In this document: positions 42,745-51,709 of the stretch, piece by piece
Layout: every line of letters begins with the position of its first letter
Numbering within the stretch: position 1 is the first letter of the stretch
Assembly: GCA_019112875.1 (NCBI GenBank)
Contig: DXIO01000109.1
Span: 1-64,000, forward strand
Length of the DNA: 64,000 bases
From: Candidatus Aquabacterium excrementipullorum
Lineage (GTDB): Bacteria; Pseudomonadota; Gammaproteobacteria; Burkholderiales; Burkholderiaceae_C
Reading direction: 5' to 3'
Made by a program: the position numbers and the translations under genes
The notes under the pieces: model-generated
Seen by the model: only the letters and a program-made list of their open reading frames with translations
Databases searched by the model: none
What the model was told of the DNA's origin: nothing

Positions 42745-42774
42745 CGCACCCGCGCCGCCGACCGGGACTCGGGC

Positions 42775-45252
42775 TCACTTGAACAGGCCGCGCAGCTTGT
42801 TCTTGATCTGCTCCTCGCGCGAGGGCTTGGGCGCGCTGGCGCCCGATGCGGCTGGCTCCACGGTTGCCCCGCCCAGCAGCTTCTTCTTGAGCTCGTCTTC
42901 CAGGCGGCTCTTCACGGTGTTCTGCAAGGCCCCCACGGCCACGCCGGACCACTGAATCTTCCAGTCCACCGCATCGAAGGGCCCACTCAGCTTGACGGGC
43001 ACCGTCAGGCCCTTGAGCGCATCGATCTCCGCCCCGCCCTGCCCCTTCACCGTGCCGGTGACGGTGGTGTTGAGAACGTAGTCGATGCGCTGGCGCACCA
43101 GGTCCACGCTGCCTTCGCCGCCCAGCCGCAGGAACGGGCTCTTGGCCGACAGGTCCTTGCTGCGGGCCACGCCATCGGTGATCTGGAAGCTGGCGGACAT
43201 CTCGGTGAAATCGGTTTTCTCGGCCTGGCTGGAACGCTGCACGTCGTCGCCCTTGCCGCCCAGGCGCGCCTTGGCATCGCGCAGGGACTTGGCCAGGTTG
43301 ATGCCCTTCACAGCGCCGTCGCGCAGCAGCACGGAGGCCGTGCCGTCCAGCCCCGCCGTGAGCTGCTGCACCGTGCGGCCTGTGGTGCTCACGTCCGCCT
43401 TGACCTGGCCCCGCCCTTCCAGCACATCCTTGCCGGCCACGTCCTTGAGCAGCGCCTGGATGTCGACGCCTTCGGCCGATCCTTGCAAGGCCAGCTTCTG
43501 GTTCGCCCCCGCCTGCGCGCTGCCCTTGGCCTGGAAGCGTCCACCCCAGGCCGCGCCGGACAAGTTCTGCAAGGCCAGCTTGCCGTGCGCCAGCTCGGCC
43601 AGCAGCTGGGCATCGCTCACGCGGTATTGCCGCACGGCCAGTTGACCGGCGGTGAACTCGAAGCGGCCGTCCACCAACGACAGGGCCGACAGGTCCACCT
43701 GGCCGGCGGGCGAAGCGCCGGGCTTCGTGGTGCCGCCGCCCGACGCGGGCACGGCCGGGGTGGCAGGCGCCGATGCGGAGGCGGTGGGCGCAGGCAGCAG
43801 ACGGTTGAGGTCCAGCGAAGTGAAATGCGCGCTGGCCTGCATACGCGGCACGCCGTCGCCCAGCTTGGCCGTGCCTTTGCTCTCAAAGGGATTGCTGTTG
43901 ATCTGGCCTTGCAGGCCCCATTCAGCCTGGGCGGGGGCCTTATCCGTGGCACCCTGTGCAGTGGCTTGGCCGGTCGCCTTGATCTGAACGGGCTGCAATG
44001 AAGGCTCCTGCACGCGCGCGTCCAGCGCCAGTGCCTGCAGGGCCAGCTTGCGGGCCTGCGGCTGCACGTCCAGGTCGGCGCGGGTGCTGCCCTTGATCTC
44101 CCGCGTACCGCCCTCGCCCGCCATGCGCACGTTGAACTCAAGAACCAGAGCGGGCACCTTGAACTGCTGGAACCCACCGGTGGGCGCGTCGCTCTTGAAG
44201 GTGGCCTCCACCGCCGTGGGGCCGGCCAGTGCCACCTGCCCATCGAGCGTGCTGCCCTTGATCTCGTTGCCCTTGACCGCCAGTTCAGGCCAGTTCAACT
44301 CGGCGTTCAAGGGCTGGCCACCCTGGCGTGCCGCCACCTTGCTCGCCAGCTTGAACAATTGCAAGGACTGGGCGGTGGGATCGTATTCAAAACGATCCAG
44401 GTTGATGGTCGCGTTTTCCACCGACAGGCCCGCCAGTTGGGCGCCGCCCTGCAGGGACACATCCTGGGCCTCGGCCGCGCCACGCGCGCCATCCCAGCGC
44501 AAGGCACCAGCCTTCAAGGCGGCCTTGAGCTGTTTCACGCCGGGCGCATCGCCCTCCACATCCAGGGCCAGCTTGTCGATCAGCAGGCTCTTCTGCGCGA
44601 GTTGCGGCGTCAACGACAGACTGCCCTGCACATGCGCACTCACTGGCGATGGCTTGGTGAGCGTGGCCTGCGCCTTGAGCGTGATGTCGGACTTCAACCC
44701 ATCCGCCAGGCGGCCGCTGTCGAAGGACTGCAGTGCGACCTTGCCGTGCGTGCCGGTCTGGCGATCATCCACATCGAGCGAGACATCCTTGAGCTGGATG
44801 CCGGCCACCTCGAAGGCGAGTGGCTCGCCCGGCGCTTCATCGGGCTTGGGCTCGTCGGGCTTCTTGAGCAGATCGTCGATGTTGCTGCGGCCCTGGGCAT
44901 CACGCAGGTAGCGCACCGACACGCCATGGGCTTCGACCCTGTTCACCCGCAATTGCTTGTGCAGCAGCGGCAAGGCCTGCACCGACAACTCCAGCCCCTC
45001 GGCCGAGGCGAACACGTCTTCGCGCTGGTGCTCGCTCAGCCGCACCTGGCTGAGCTTGACATGCAGGCTGGGCCACAGCCCCAGGCTGATCGGACCTTGC
45101 AGCACGAGCGTGCGCTGGTAATCCGTGCGCACCTTGTCGATGAGCACGTCCTTGTAGCGGTTCGGATCGAACGTGGCCAGCAGGTAGGCGATGACCGCCA
45201 CGCCCACGAGCGCCACGCCTCCCAGGATCCATGCCAACCTGCGCAACCACAT
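42775..45252 (-). CDS. AsmA family protein
   Basis: About 825 residues: one N-terminal membrane helix (WLRRLAWILGGVALVGVAVIAYLLA) then a large periplasmic beta-rich domain with the AsmA N-terminal signature DPNRYKDVLIDKV. The C-terminal AsmA_2 part has GEGSVDLVRQRIDYVLNTTVTG and the DAVDWKIQWSGV segment. AsmA-like proteins are thought to bridge inner and outer membranes and help phospholipid transport. An ATG at 45297 would add 15 residues; 45252 fits the family better. Confidence 0.88.
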   Translation of the reverse strand: MWLRRLAWILGGVALVGVAVIAYLLATFDPNRYKDVLIDKVRTDYQRTLVLQGPISLGLWPSLHVKLSQVRLSEHQREDVFASAEGLELSVQALPLLHKQLRVNRVEAHGVSVRYLRDAQGRSNIDDLLKKPDEPKPDEAPGEPLAFEVAGIQLKDVSLDVDDRQTGTHGKVALQSFDSGRLADGLKSDITLKAQATLTKPSPVSAHVQGSLSLTPQLAQKSLLIDKLALDVEGDAPGVKQLKAALKAGALRWDGARGAAEAQDVSLQGGAQLAGLSVENATINLDRFEYDPTAQSLQLFKLASKVAARQGGQPLNAELNWPELAVKGNEIKGSTLDGQVALAGPTAVEATFKSDAPTGGFQQFKVPALVLEFNVRMAGEGGTREIKGSTRADLDVQPQARKLALQALALDARVQEPSLQPVQIKATGQATAQGATDKAPAQAEWGLQGQINSNPFESKGTAKLGDGVPRMQASAHFTSLDLNRLLPAPTASASAPATPAVPASGGGTTKPGASPAGQVDLSALSLVDGRFEFTAGQLAVRQYRVSDAQLLAELAHGKLALQNLSGAAWGGRFQAKGSAQAGANQKLALQGSAEGVDIQALLKDVAGKDVLEGRGQVKADVSTTGRTVQQLTAGLDGTASVLLRDGAVKGINLAKSLRDAKARLGGKGDDVQRSSQAEKTDFTEMSASFQITDGVARSKDLSAKSPFLRLGGEGSVDLVRQRIDYVLNTTVTGTVKGQGGAEIDALKGLTVPVKLSGPFDAVDWKIQWSGVAVGALQNTVKSRLEDELKKKLLGGATVEPAASGASAPKPSREEQIKNKLRGLFK

Positions 45253-45295
45253 GACGGCCAGCCCTTCTCGGCATTGTTGTTGCACACCTTGTACC

Positions 45296-45324
45296 AAAGA
45301 AAAAGGGACCCCGCAGGGCCCCTT
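45296..45324 (-). terminator. Intrinsic terminator of the BI-1 family gene
   Basis: On the minus strand a 9-bp stem (AAGGGGCCC/GGGGTCCCTT with one G-U) closes with a TGCG loop and is followed by TTTTTCTTT. A second perfect stem (GGGCCTGCG/CGCAGGCCC) lies at 45331-45351. Confidence 0.85.
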
Positions 45325-45371
45325 GCCGATGGGCCTGCGAGGCGCAGGCCCGGTGTCCGCTGGCGTCGACC

Positions 45372-46067
45372 TCAGTCGTCGCTGCCGCCGAAGATGCCCA
45401 GCAGGCTCAACAGCGACTGGAACACGTTGTAGACGCTCAGGTACACATGCAGCGTGGCAGTGACGTAATTGGTTTCACCGCCGTCGACCACTTGCTTCAG
45501 GTCGTACAGGATGAAGGCCGAGAAGATCGCCACGGCCAGGGCCGAGATGGTCAGCATCAGCGCCGGCAACTGCAGGAAGATGTTGGCCACGATGGCCAGC
45601 AGCAACACGATGGCGCCCACCGTCAGCCACTTGCCCATGCCGCTGATGTCGCGCTTGATGGTGCTGGCCAGCGTGGCCATGGTCACGAAGACCAAACCCG
45701 TGCCGCCGAAGGCCAGCGCGATCAGTTGCGCGCCATTGGAGAAGCCCAGCACGCGGCCGATCATGCGCGACAGCATCAGGCCCATGAAGAAAGTGAAGCC
45801 CAGCAGCAGGATGACACCCAGGCCGGAGTTCTTGTTCTTCTCGATGGCATAGAAGAAGCCGAAGGCCACCGCCATGAAGACGACGAAGCCGATCAGCGGG
45901 CTGCCCGCGAAGAAGCTGAAGTTCAGCGCCACGCCCATCCAGGCGCCCAGCACCGTGGGCACCATCGACAGGGCCAGCAGGGCATAGGTGTTGCGCAGCA
46001 CGCGCTGACGTTCGCCGCTCAGGGCGCCGCCATAGGCCACGTCAAGGGGTTTGAGGGATCGGTCCAT
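45372..46067 (-). CDS. Bax inhibitor-1/YccA family membrane protein
   Basis: A 231-residue protein with about seven membrane helices, belonging to the BI-1 (TMBIM) family. The N-terminus DRSLKPLDVAYGGALSGERQRVLRNTYALLALS is typical of proteobacterial YccA/YbhL types. E. coli YccA modulates the FtsH protease, and other members act as pH-gated calcium channels; the role here is open. Confidence 0.92.
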   Translation of the reverse strand: MDRSLKPLDVAYGGALSGERQRVLRNTYALLALSMVPTVLGAWMGVALNFSFFAGSPLIGFVVFMAVAFGFFYAIEKNKNSGLGVILLLGFTFFMGLMLSRMIGRVLGFSNGAQLIALAFGGTGLVFVTMATLASTIKRDISGMGKWLTVGAIVLLLAIVANIFLQLPALMLTISALAVAIFSAFILYDLKQVVDGGETNYVTATLHVYLSVYNVFQSLLSLLGIFGGSDD

Positions 46068-46159
46068 GTGTGCTCCGTAATGCGAAATTCGCGAGATCGC
46101 CGAATGAACAGGTCAGCCGCACCATGCAGCGCCGTTCGTTCATTTGACATTCAGGTTCC

Positions 46160-46165
46160 ATTCTA
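46160..46165 (-). promoter_or_regulatory. Possible -10 of the BI-1 family gene
   Basis: TAGAAT on the minus strand about 95 bp before the ATG, with TGCACA 18 bp further upstream as a poor -35. Confidence 0.4.
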
Positions 46166-46236
46166 GTTCCCTGAAACGCGTTTTGTGCAGCCCTGATGCC
46201 CGTGGGGGCGATACAACTTTTCACATCGCAGCAAGC

Positions 46237-47043
46237 TCAACGCCGACGCAGGGATTCGTACAGGCAGATGGAGGCGGCCATGGCCACATTCAAGGACTCC
46301 TCCCCGCCGGGCTGAGGGATGCTGACCGTCATCGCGCAACGGCGCATCAACTCAGGCGCAACGCCCTGCCCTTCGTGCCCCAGCACCCAGGCGCAAGGAT
46401 CCGGCAAGGGCGCCACAGGCAGGCTGTGGTCGGCGTGGGAGCTGGTGGCCACCAGGGGCACCGCCAAGGCCTCCAGATCGTCCATGGTGGCGTTTTCGAC
46501 CAGGTGCAGGCCCCAATGGGCGCCCATGGCCGCACGGAGCACCTTGGACGACCACAGCGCGGCCGTGCCCTTGAGCGCAACCACTTGCCGTGCTCCCAGC
46601 GCTGATGCCGCGCGCAGGATGGTGCCCACGTTGCCGGCATCCTGCAGGCGGTCCAGCACCACCGTGGGCAAGCCGGGCTGGATGGCCTGCGCAGCCTCAT
46701 GCTTCAGCACGAAACCGAGACGTGCCGGAGATTCCAGGCCGGTGAAGCTCTTCCACAACGCCTCGGGAACCACCACCACCTTGTTCGCCTGAGTCGCCAG
46801 CGCGGTCAGCCGGTCGGCCTGGGTGTCGTTGCGCAATGCGTGGCCTTCAGGGCCTGTCCAGGCGGTATCAGCGATCACCGCCAGATGCACATCGACACCA
46901 CGGTCCACGCAGGCCGAGCACAGGTGGTCGCCCTCCAGCCAGACTTCACCGAGCTTGCGGTACGCCCCCGGGTCGGCGGCCAGCTTGCGCAGGCGCTGCA
47001 GCAGGGGGTTGTCGCGCGAGGTGATCAGTTGGACGGCAGGCAT
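46237..47043 (-). CDS. TrmH/SpoU-family RNA methyltransferase
   Basis: A 268-residue SPOUT enzyme. An N-terminal substrate-binding domain (TSRDNPLLQRLRKLAADPGAYRKLGEVWLEGDHL) precedes the knotted SAM domain. The three motifs are LDRLQDAGNVGTILRAA, VLGHEGQGVAPEL and SIPQPGGEESLNVAMAASI. It likely 2'-O-methylates a ribose in rRNA or tRNA; the target is not evident. It lies at the end of the envelope cluster after rnhB. Confidence 0.92.
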   Translation of the reverse strand: MPAVQLITSRDNPLLQRLRKLAADPGAYRKLGEVWLEGDHLCSACVDRGVDVHLAVIADTAWTGPEGHALRNDTQADRLTALATQANKVVVVPEALWKSFTGLESPARLGFVLKHEAAQAIQPGLPTVVLDRLQDAGNVGTILRAASALGARQVVALKGTAALWSSKVLRAAMGAHWGLHLVENATMDDLEALAVPLVATSSHADHSLPVAPLPDPCAWVLGHEGQGVAPELMRRCAMTVSIPQPGGEESLNVAMAASICLYESLRRR

Positions 47044-47076
47044 GGGGATGGTTCGAAAGGTCCGCGCGGACCAGGC

Positions 47077-47748
47077 TCACAGCGGCAGCGGCGGGCGCAG
47101 CTCCAGCGATTCGCGCACGGGCGAAAAGCTGCGGCGATGCTCCGGGCAGGCGCCATGCATGGCCAGGGCGGCCAGGTGCTCGGCCGTGCCGTAGCCCTTG
47201 TGGCCGTCGAAGCCATAGAGCGGATAACGCTCGTGCAGTTGCTGACACAGCCGGTCGCGGTGCACCTTGGCCAGGATCGACGCCGCCGCGATGGCCGTGA
47301 CCTTGGCATCGCCCTTGACGATGGCCTCGGCGGGCACCTTGAGCACCGGCAGGCGGTTGCCATCGACCAGCACTTGGGCGGGCTTCAGGCGCAAGCCTTC
47401 GACAGCGCGTTTCATGGCCAGCATCGTGGCCTGCAGGATGTTGATCTGGTCGATCTCTTCCACCGTGGCTTCCGCGATGCACAGGCACAGCGCCTTCGCG
47501 CGGATCTCGTCGAACAGGCGATCGCGCGTGGCCGGCGTGAGCTTCTTGGAATCATTCAGGCCCTTGATGGGTTGCTGGTCGTCCAGGATGACGGCTGCGG
47601 CCACCACCGGGCCGGCCAGCGGGCCGCGGCCGGCCTCGTCCACGCCGGCCACCAGGCCGACGGGCGTCCACAGCAGATCGAGCTGCTGCGGCACGATGAT
47701 GGGCGCGTCACCGCGCTTCGAGGACTTGGGCGATGGCATCGCTGGCAC
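47077..47748 (-). CDS. rnhB: Ribonuclease HII
   Basis: Removes ribonucleotides from DNA. The 223-residue protein has Asp37-Glu38 in [26 protein letters not shown], and [19 protein letters not shown]. It shares 41 bp with the end of lpxB in another frame, so the true start may be one of the ATGs a few codons inside; the first catalytic motif is at residue 36, leaving room. Confidence 0.95.
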   Translation of the reverse strand: MPAMPSPKSSKRGDAPIIVPQQLDLLWTPVGLVAGVDEAGRGPLAGPVVAAAVILDDQQPIKGLNDSKKLTPATRDRLFDEIRAKALCLCIAEATVEEIDQINILQATMLAMKRAVEGLRLKPAQVLVDGNRLPVLKVPAEAIVKGDAKVTAIAAASILAKVHRDRLCQQLHERYPLYGFDGHKGYGTAEHLAALAMHGACPEHRRSFSPVRESLELRPPLPL

Positions 47749-48871
47749 AGCGGGCGGTGTCCCGCTTCAAAAGGTGGTGCATCTCGGTGAAACGCTGGCG
47801 CACGGCGTCCGCCTTGGCAGGATTGTCCAGCCAATCGAGCACATCCTGGGCCAGGCGCTCGGGCGTGGCGTCGTGCTGCACGCGCTCGGGCACCAGGAAC
47901 TCGCGCGCCAGGATGTTGGGCAGACCGATCCACGGCAGGTAGCCCATGTTCTTCATCAGGTGCCAGTTCAGCGCGTTCAGCCGGTAGGCGATGACCATGG
48001 GCGTCTTGAAGAGCGCGGCCTCCAGCGTGGCGGTGCCGCTGGCGATCAGCGTCACATCGCAGGCGGCCAGGGCCTCGTGGCTCTGGCCATCGAGCAGCGT
48101 GAGCGGTGCATCGGGCGCATGCTCGGCCACCAGCGGTTCGATCATGGTGCGCAGGCTGGGCACCATGGGCAGCACGAAGCGCAACTCCGGCCTCAGCCGC
48201 GCCAGACGGGCCACCGTCTGCAGGAAGGTCGGCGCGATGTACTTGATCTCGGAGCGGCGGCTGCCCGGCAGCACGGCCACCACGGTGTCGCGCTCGCCCA
48301 GGCCCAGCGCCTGCCGTGCCGCAGCGCGTGGCACCTCCAAGGGGATCTTGTCGGCCAACGGATGCCCCACGTAGCTGGCCGGGATGCCGGCGCGCTCGTA
48401 GATCTCCGGCTCGAACGGGAACAGGCACAGCATGTGGTCCACCGACTGGTGGATCTTGTGGATGCGCTTGCCGCGCCAGGCCCAGATCGACGGGCTGACG
48501 AAGTGCACCGACTTGATGCCCCCCGCCTTCAGCCGGGCCTCCAGGCCCAGGTTGAAATCCGGCGCGTCCACACCGATGAACAGGCTGGGAGGATCGACCA
48601 GCAGGCGATCACCCAGCTGCGTGCGGATGCCGGAGAGCTCGCGGTAGTGCCGCAGCACCTCCACGAAGCCGTTGACGGCCAGCTTCTCGTGCGGCCACCA
48701 GGCCTCGAAGCCCTGGGCGGCCATCTTCGGCCCGCCGATGCCAGCCGAGGGCAGCCCCGGCCAGCGCTCGCGCAGGCCGCTCAGCAGCAGGCCCGCGAGC
48801 AGATCGCCCGAGGTCTCGCCCGCCACCATCGCGATGCGCGGCGCGCCGTTCGGTTCTGCCCAAGTCGCCAT
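47708..48871 (-). CDS. lpxB: Lipid-A-disaccharide synthase
   Basis: Joins UDP-diacylglucosamine and lipid X into the lipid A disaccharide at the inner membrane. A GT-B type enzyme of 387 residues with [35 protein letters not shown] and [17 protein letters not shown]. It follows lpxA by one base and overlaps rnhB by 41 bp. Confidence 0.97.
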   Translation of the reverse strand: MATWAEPNGAPRIAMVAGETSGDLLAGLLLSGLRERWPGLPSAGIGGPKMAAQGFEAWWPHEKLAVNGFVEVLRHYRELSGIRTQLGDRLLVDPPSLFIGVDAPDFNLGLEARLKAGGIKSVHFVSPSIWAWRGKRIHKIHQSVDHMLCLFPFEPEIYERAGIPASYVGHPLADKIPLEVPRAAARQALGLGERDTVVAVLPGSRRSEIKYIAPTFLQTVARLARLRPELRFVLPMVPSLRTMIEPLVAEHAPDAPLTLLDGQSHEALAACDVTLIASGTATLEAALFKTPMVIAYRLNALNWHLMKNMGYLPWIGLPNILAREFLVPERVQHDATPERLAQDVLDWLDNPAKADAVRQRFTEMHHLLKRDTARCASDAIAQVLEAR

Positions 48872-48872
48872 G

Positions 48873-49661
48873 TCAGCGCACGATGCCTCGGGTTGATGAA
48901 GCCAGGAAAGACAGCATCAGATCGACGTCGGCCACAGCTTCGGGATGCGAGCTCTTGAGTGTATCGATCTGGCCTTTGGCCTGCTCCAGCGTCAGGCCCT
49001 GGCGGTACAGCGCCTTGTGCATCTGCTTGACGGCCGACAGGCGCTCGGCGCTGAAGCCGCGGCGGCGCAGGCCTTCCAGGTTCACGCCATGGGCCGACGC
49101 CATGTTGCCCTGCGCCATCACGAAAGGCGGCAGATCCTGGCCCAGCGCGGTGCACATGCCGGTCATGGCGTGCGCGCCGATCTTGACGAACTGGTGCACG
49201 CCGCTCATGCCGCCCACGATCGCCCAGTCGCCCACGTGCACGTGGCCGGCCAGCTGCACGCTGTTGGCCAGGATGATCTTGTTGCCCACGCGGCAGTCAT
49301 GCGCCACGTGCACATAGGCCATGATCCAGTTGTCATCGCCCACGCGCGTGATGCCTTCGTCCTGCACCGTGCCGGTGTTGAAGGTGCAGCACTCGCGGAT
49401 GGTGTTGCGGTGACCAATCTCCAGGCGGGTGGGCTCGCCCGCGTACTTCTTGTCCTGCGGATCGCCGCCGACGGCCACATTCGAGTAGAAGCGGTTGTCG
49501 CGGCCGATGGTGGTGTGCCCTTCGATCACGCAGTGGGCGCCCACGGTCGTGCCCTCGTCGATGCGCACGTTCGGGCCGACGATGCTGAAGGCGCCGATGG
49601 TGACGTTCTCGCCCAGCTGGGCCTTGGGGTCGACCAGCGCGGTGGGATGGATGTTGGCCAT
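48873..49661 (-). CDS. lpxA: UDP-N-acetylglucosamine acyltransferase
   Basis: First acylation of lipid A synthesis. The 262-residue left-handed beta-helix protein has hexapeptide repeats from residue 5 and catalytic His121 in [12 protein letters not shown] helical C-terminus ([23 protein letters not shown]) follows. Gene order lpxD-fabZ-lpxA-lpxB is the classic one. Confidence 0.97.
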   Translation of the reverse strand: MANIHPTALVDPKAQLGENVTIGAFSIVGPNVRIDEGTTVGAHCVIEGHTTIGRDNRFYSNVAVGGDPQDKKYAGEPTRLEIGHRNTIRECCTFNTGTVQDEGITRVGDDNWIMAYVHVAHDCRVGNKIILANSVQLAGHVHVGDWAIVGGMSGVHQFVKIGAHAMTGMCTALGQDLPPFVMAQGNMASAHGVNLEGLRRRGFSAERLSAVKQMHKALYRQGLTLEQAKGQIDTLKSSHPEAVADVDLMLSFLASSTRGIVR

Positions 49662-49674
49662 CGCGTCGCTCCCG

Positions 49675-50124
49675 TCAGTCGATGCGGCGCATCGTGCACA
49701 TCAGTTCGGCATCGACGGCCACTTCGCCATCGACCAGGCCCTGAGCCTTGAACTTGTAGATGCCGGCCTTGGCCCGCAGCACGGTCACATCCAGGATCAG
49801 TTGGTCACCCGGCTCCACCGGGCGCTTGAAGCGCGCGTTGTCGATGCCAACGAAGTAGTAGACCGTCTTGTCGTCCGTCTTCACGCCCTGGCTGGCGAAG
49901 GACAGCAGCGCAGCCGCCTGGGCCAGCGCCTCCAGCATCATCACGCCGGGCATCACCGGGCGGTGCGGGAAGTGGCCGGTGAAGTACGGCTCGTTGATGG
50001 TGACGTTCTTGACGGCGCGGATGCGCTTGTTCTCTTCGAGCTCGACCACGCGGTCCACCAGCAGGATGGGGTAGCGGTGCGGCAGCAGCTCGAGGATCTT
50101 GTGGATGTCCATCTTCACGGTCAT
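49675..50124 (-). CDS. fabZ: 3-hydroxyacyl-ACP dehydratase FabZ
   Basis: Dehydrates 3-hydroxyacyl-ACP in fatty acid elongation and so competes with LpxA/LpxD for the same substrate. The 149-residue hot-dog enzyme has His51 and Glu65 in [20 protein letters not shown]. It overlaps lpxD by 4 bp (ATGA), which couples translation. Confidence 0.97.
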   Translation of the reverse strand: MTVKMDIHKILELLPHRYPILLVDRVVELEENKRIRAVKNVTINEPYFTGHFPHRPVMPGVMMLEALAQAAALLSFASQGVKTDDKTVYYFVGIDNARFKRPVEPGDQLILDVTVLRAKAGIYKFKAQGLVDGEVAVDAELMCTMRRID

Positions 50125-51179
50125 GGGGATTTTCTTTCTAGCGCGCGAAGTCGCTCGCGCAGCGAATGGAGTTGGCGCAGCGTGGCGGCGTTCTTTTCCC
50201 AGGACGCGTTGTCGTCCGACGGGAAGATGCCGGTGTACTGACCTGGCTTGTGGATGGAGCGCGAAATCAGCGTGCCTGCCGAGACGTGGACGTGGTCGGC
50301 CAAGGTGAGGTGGCCCAGGATCATGCCGCTGCCGCCCACGGTGCAGTGCTTGCCGATGGTGGTGCTGCCGGCCACGCCGACGCAGCCGGCCATGGCGGTG
50401 TGGGCGCCGACCCGCACGTTATGCGCGATCTGCACCAGGTTGTCCAGCTTGACGCCATCTTCCAGGATGGTGTCATCGAGGGCCCCGCGGTCCACGCAGG
50501 TGTTGGCGCCCAGCTCCACATCGTTGCCGATGCGCACGGCGCCGAGCTGTTCGATTTTTTCCCAGCGGCCCTGCACGGGCGCGAAGCCGAAGCCATCGGC
50601 ACCGATCACCACGCCGCTGTGCAGGATGCAGCGCTCGCCGATCACGCAATCGAAGCCGATCGTCACCCGGGCCGCCAGACGCGTGTCCGCGCCGATGCGG
50701 GCCTGGGCGCCAACGACCGTGTGCGGACCGATGATTGCGCCATCGCCGATCTCGGCGCCCTCTTCGATCACGGCCAGCGGACCGACATCGACGTCCTGGC
50801 CCAGCCGGGCCGACGGATGCACGACCGCCGAGGGATGCACGGAAGGAACGGCACGAGGCCGCACCTGCTTCGCCCACCACTGGCTCAGGCGTGCGAAATA
50901 CAGGTAAGGGTCATCGGTGACGATGGCGGCGCCACGCGAGGCGGCTTCATCGCGCACGGCCGGCGACACGATCACGCAGCCCGTCTGCGTGGTCTGCAGT
51001 TGAGCGCGGTATTTCGGGTTGGCCAGAAACGAAATGCAGCCGGGGTCGGCTGCATCGAGGGGAGCGATCCGCGAAATCAACAGCCCCGGTGGCCCCAGCA
51101 ATTCACCACCGAGGTCCCGGACCAGATCGCCCAGCGCCACCTGGAAAGGCTGGCCGGGCCTGACAGACGTCGACGTCAC
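50121..51179 (-). CDS. lpxD: UDP-3-O-acylglucosamine N-acyltransferase
   Basis: Adds the N-linked hydroxyacyl chain in lipid A synthesis. The 352-residue protein has an N-terminal uridine-binding domain (to about residue 110) and a long hexapeptide-repeat helix with catalytic His253 ([14 protein letters not shown]). It ends in a helical tail. It overlaps its neighbours on both sides by 4 bp. Confidence 0.97.
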   Translation of the reverse strand: MTSTSVRPGQPFQVALGDLVRDLGGELLGPPGLLISRIAPLDAADPGCISFLANPKYRAQLQTTQTGCVIVSPAVRDEAASRGAAIVTDDPYLYFARLSQWWAKQVRPRAVPSVHPSAVVHPSARLGQDVDVGPLAVIEEGAEIGDGAIIGPHTVVGAQARIGADTRLAARVTIGFDCVIGERCILHSGVVIGADGFGFAPVQGRWEKIEQLGAVRIGNDVELGANTCVDRGALDDTILEDGVKLDNLVQIAHNVRVGAHTAMAGCVGVAGSTTIGKHCTVGGSGMILGHLTLADHVHVSAGTLISRSIHKPGQYTGIFPSDDNASWEKNAATLRQLHSLRERLRALERKSP

Positions 51180-51709
51180 TTGCCTGGTCCGTTGAGCGCC
51201 TTGATCACCTTGTCGGTGATGTCCACGCGCGGGCCGGCGAACACGGCTTCCTGCACGATCAGGTCGTACTTTTCGCTGTCGAAAATCTGCTTGACCACGC
51301 GGTTGGCGCGATCGAGCACCCCGGCGAGCTCTTCGTTCTTGCGCTGGTTCAGGTCTTCCTGGAACTCGCGGCGCTTGCGCTGGAATTCGCGGTCCTGCTC
51401 GACCAGATCACGCTGACGACGGCTGCGCTCGCTCTCGGCCAGCGTCGGCGCGTCCTTCTCGAACTTGTCCGAAGCGGCCTTGAGACGCGCCGCCACATCG
51501 GTCAGGTCCTTCTCACGGCGGCTGAACTCGCCTTCCAGCTTGGACTGGGCCGCCTTGGCCGGGCCGGCATCACGCAGCACCCGGTCGAGGTTGACATACC
51601 CGATCTTGATCTCCTGGGCGTGCACGGCCAAGGCCCCTGCCGCCAGAGCGCACAGGGCCAGACCGCGGGCCAGGGGTGTGACAAGGGATTTCATGGTCTG
51701 CAGGGACAT
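51176..51709 (-). CDS. skp: OmpH/Skp periplasmic chaperone
   Basis: A 177-residue secreted protein with a signal peptide ending at about VHAQ, then [23 protein letters not shown] and a long charged coiled coil (about residues 60-130). It captures unfolded outer-membrane proteins on their way to BamA, encoded just upstream. An ATG five codons in ([11 protein letters not shown]) may be the real start, since the first one touches the bamA stop. Confidence 0.93.
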   Translation of the reverse strand: MSLQTMKSLVTPLARGLALCALAAGALAVHAQEIKIGYVNLDRVLRDAGPAKAAQSKLEGEFSRREKDLTDVAARLKAASDKFEKDAPTLAESERSRRQRDLVEQDREFQRKRREFQEDLNQRKNEELAGVLDRANRVVKQIFDSEKYDLIVQEAVFAGPRVDITDKVIKALNGPGK

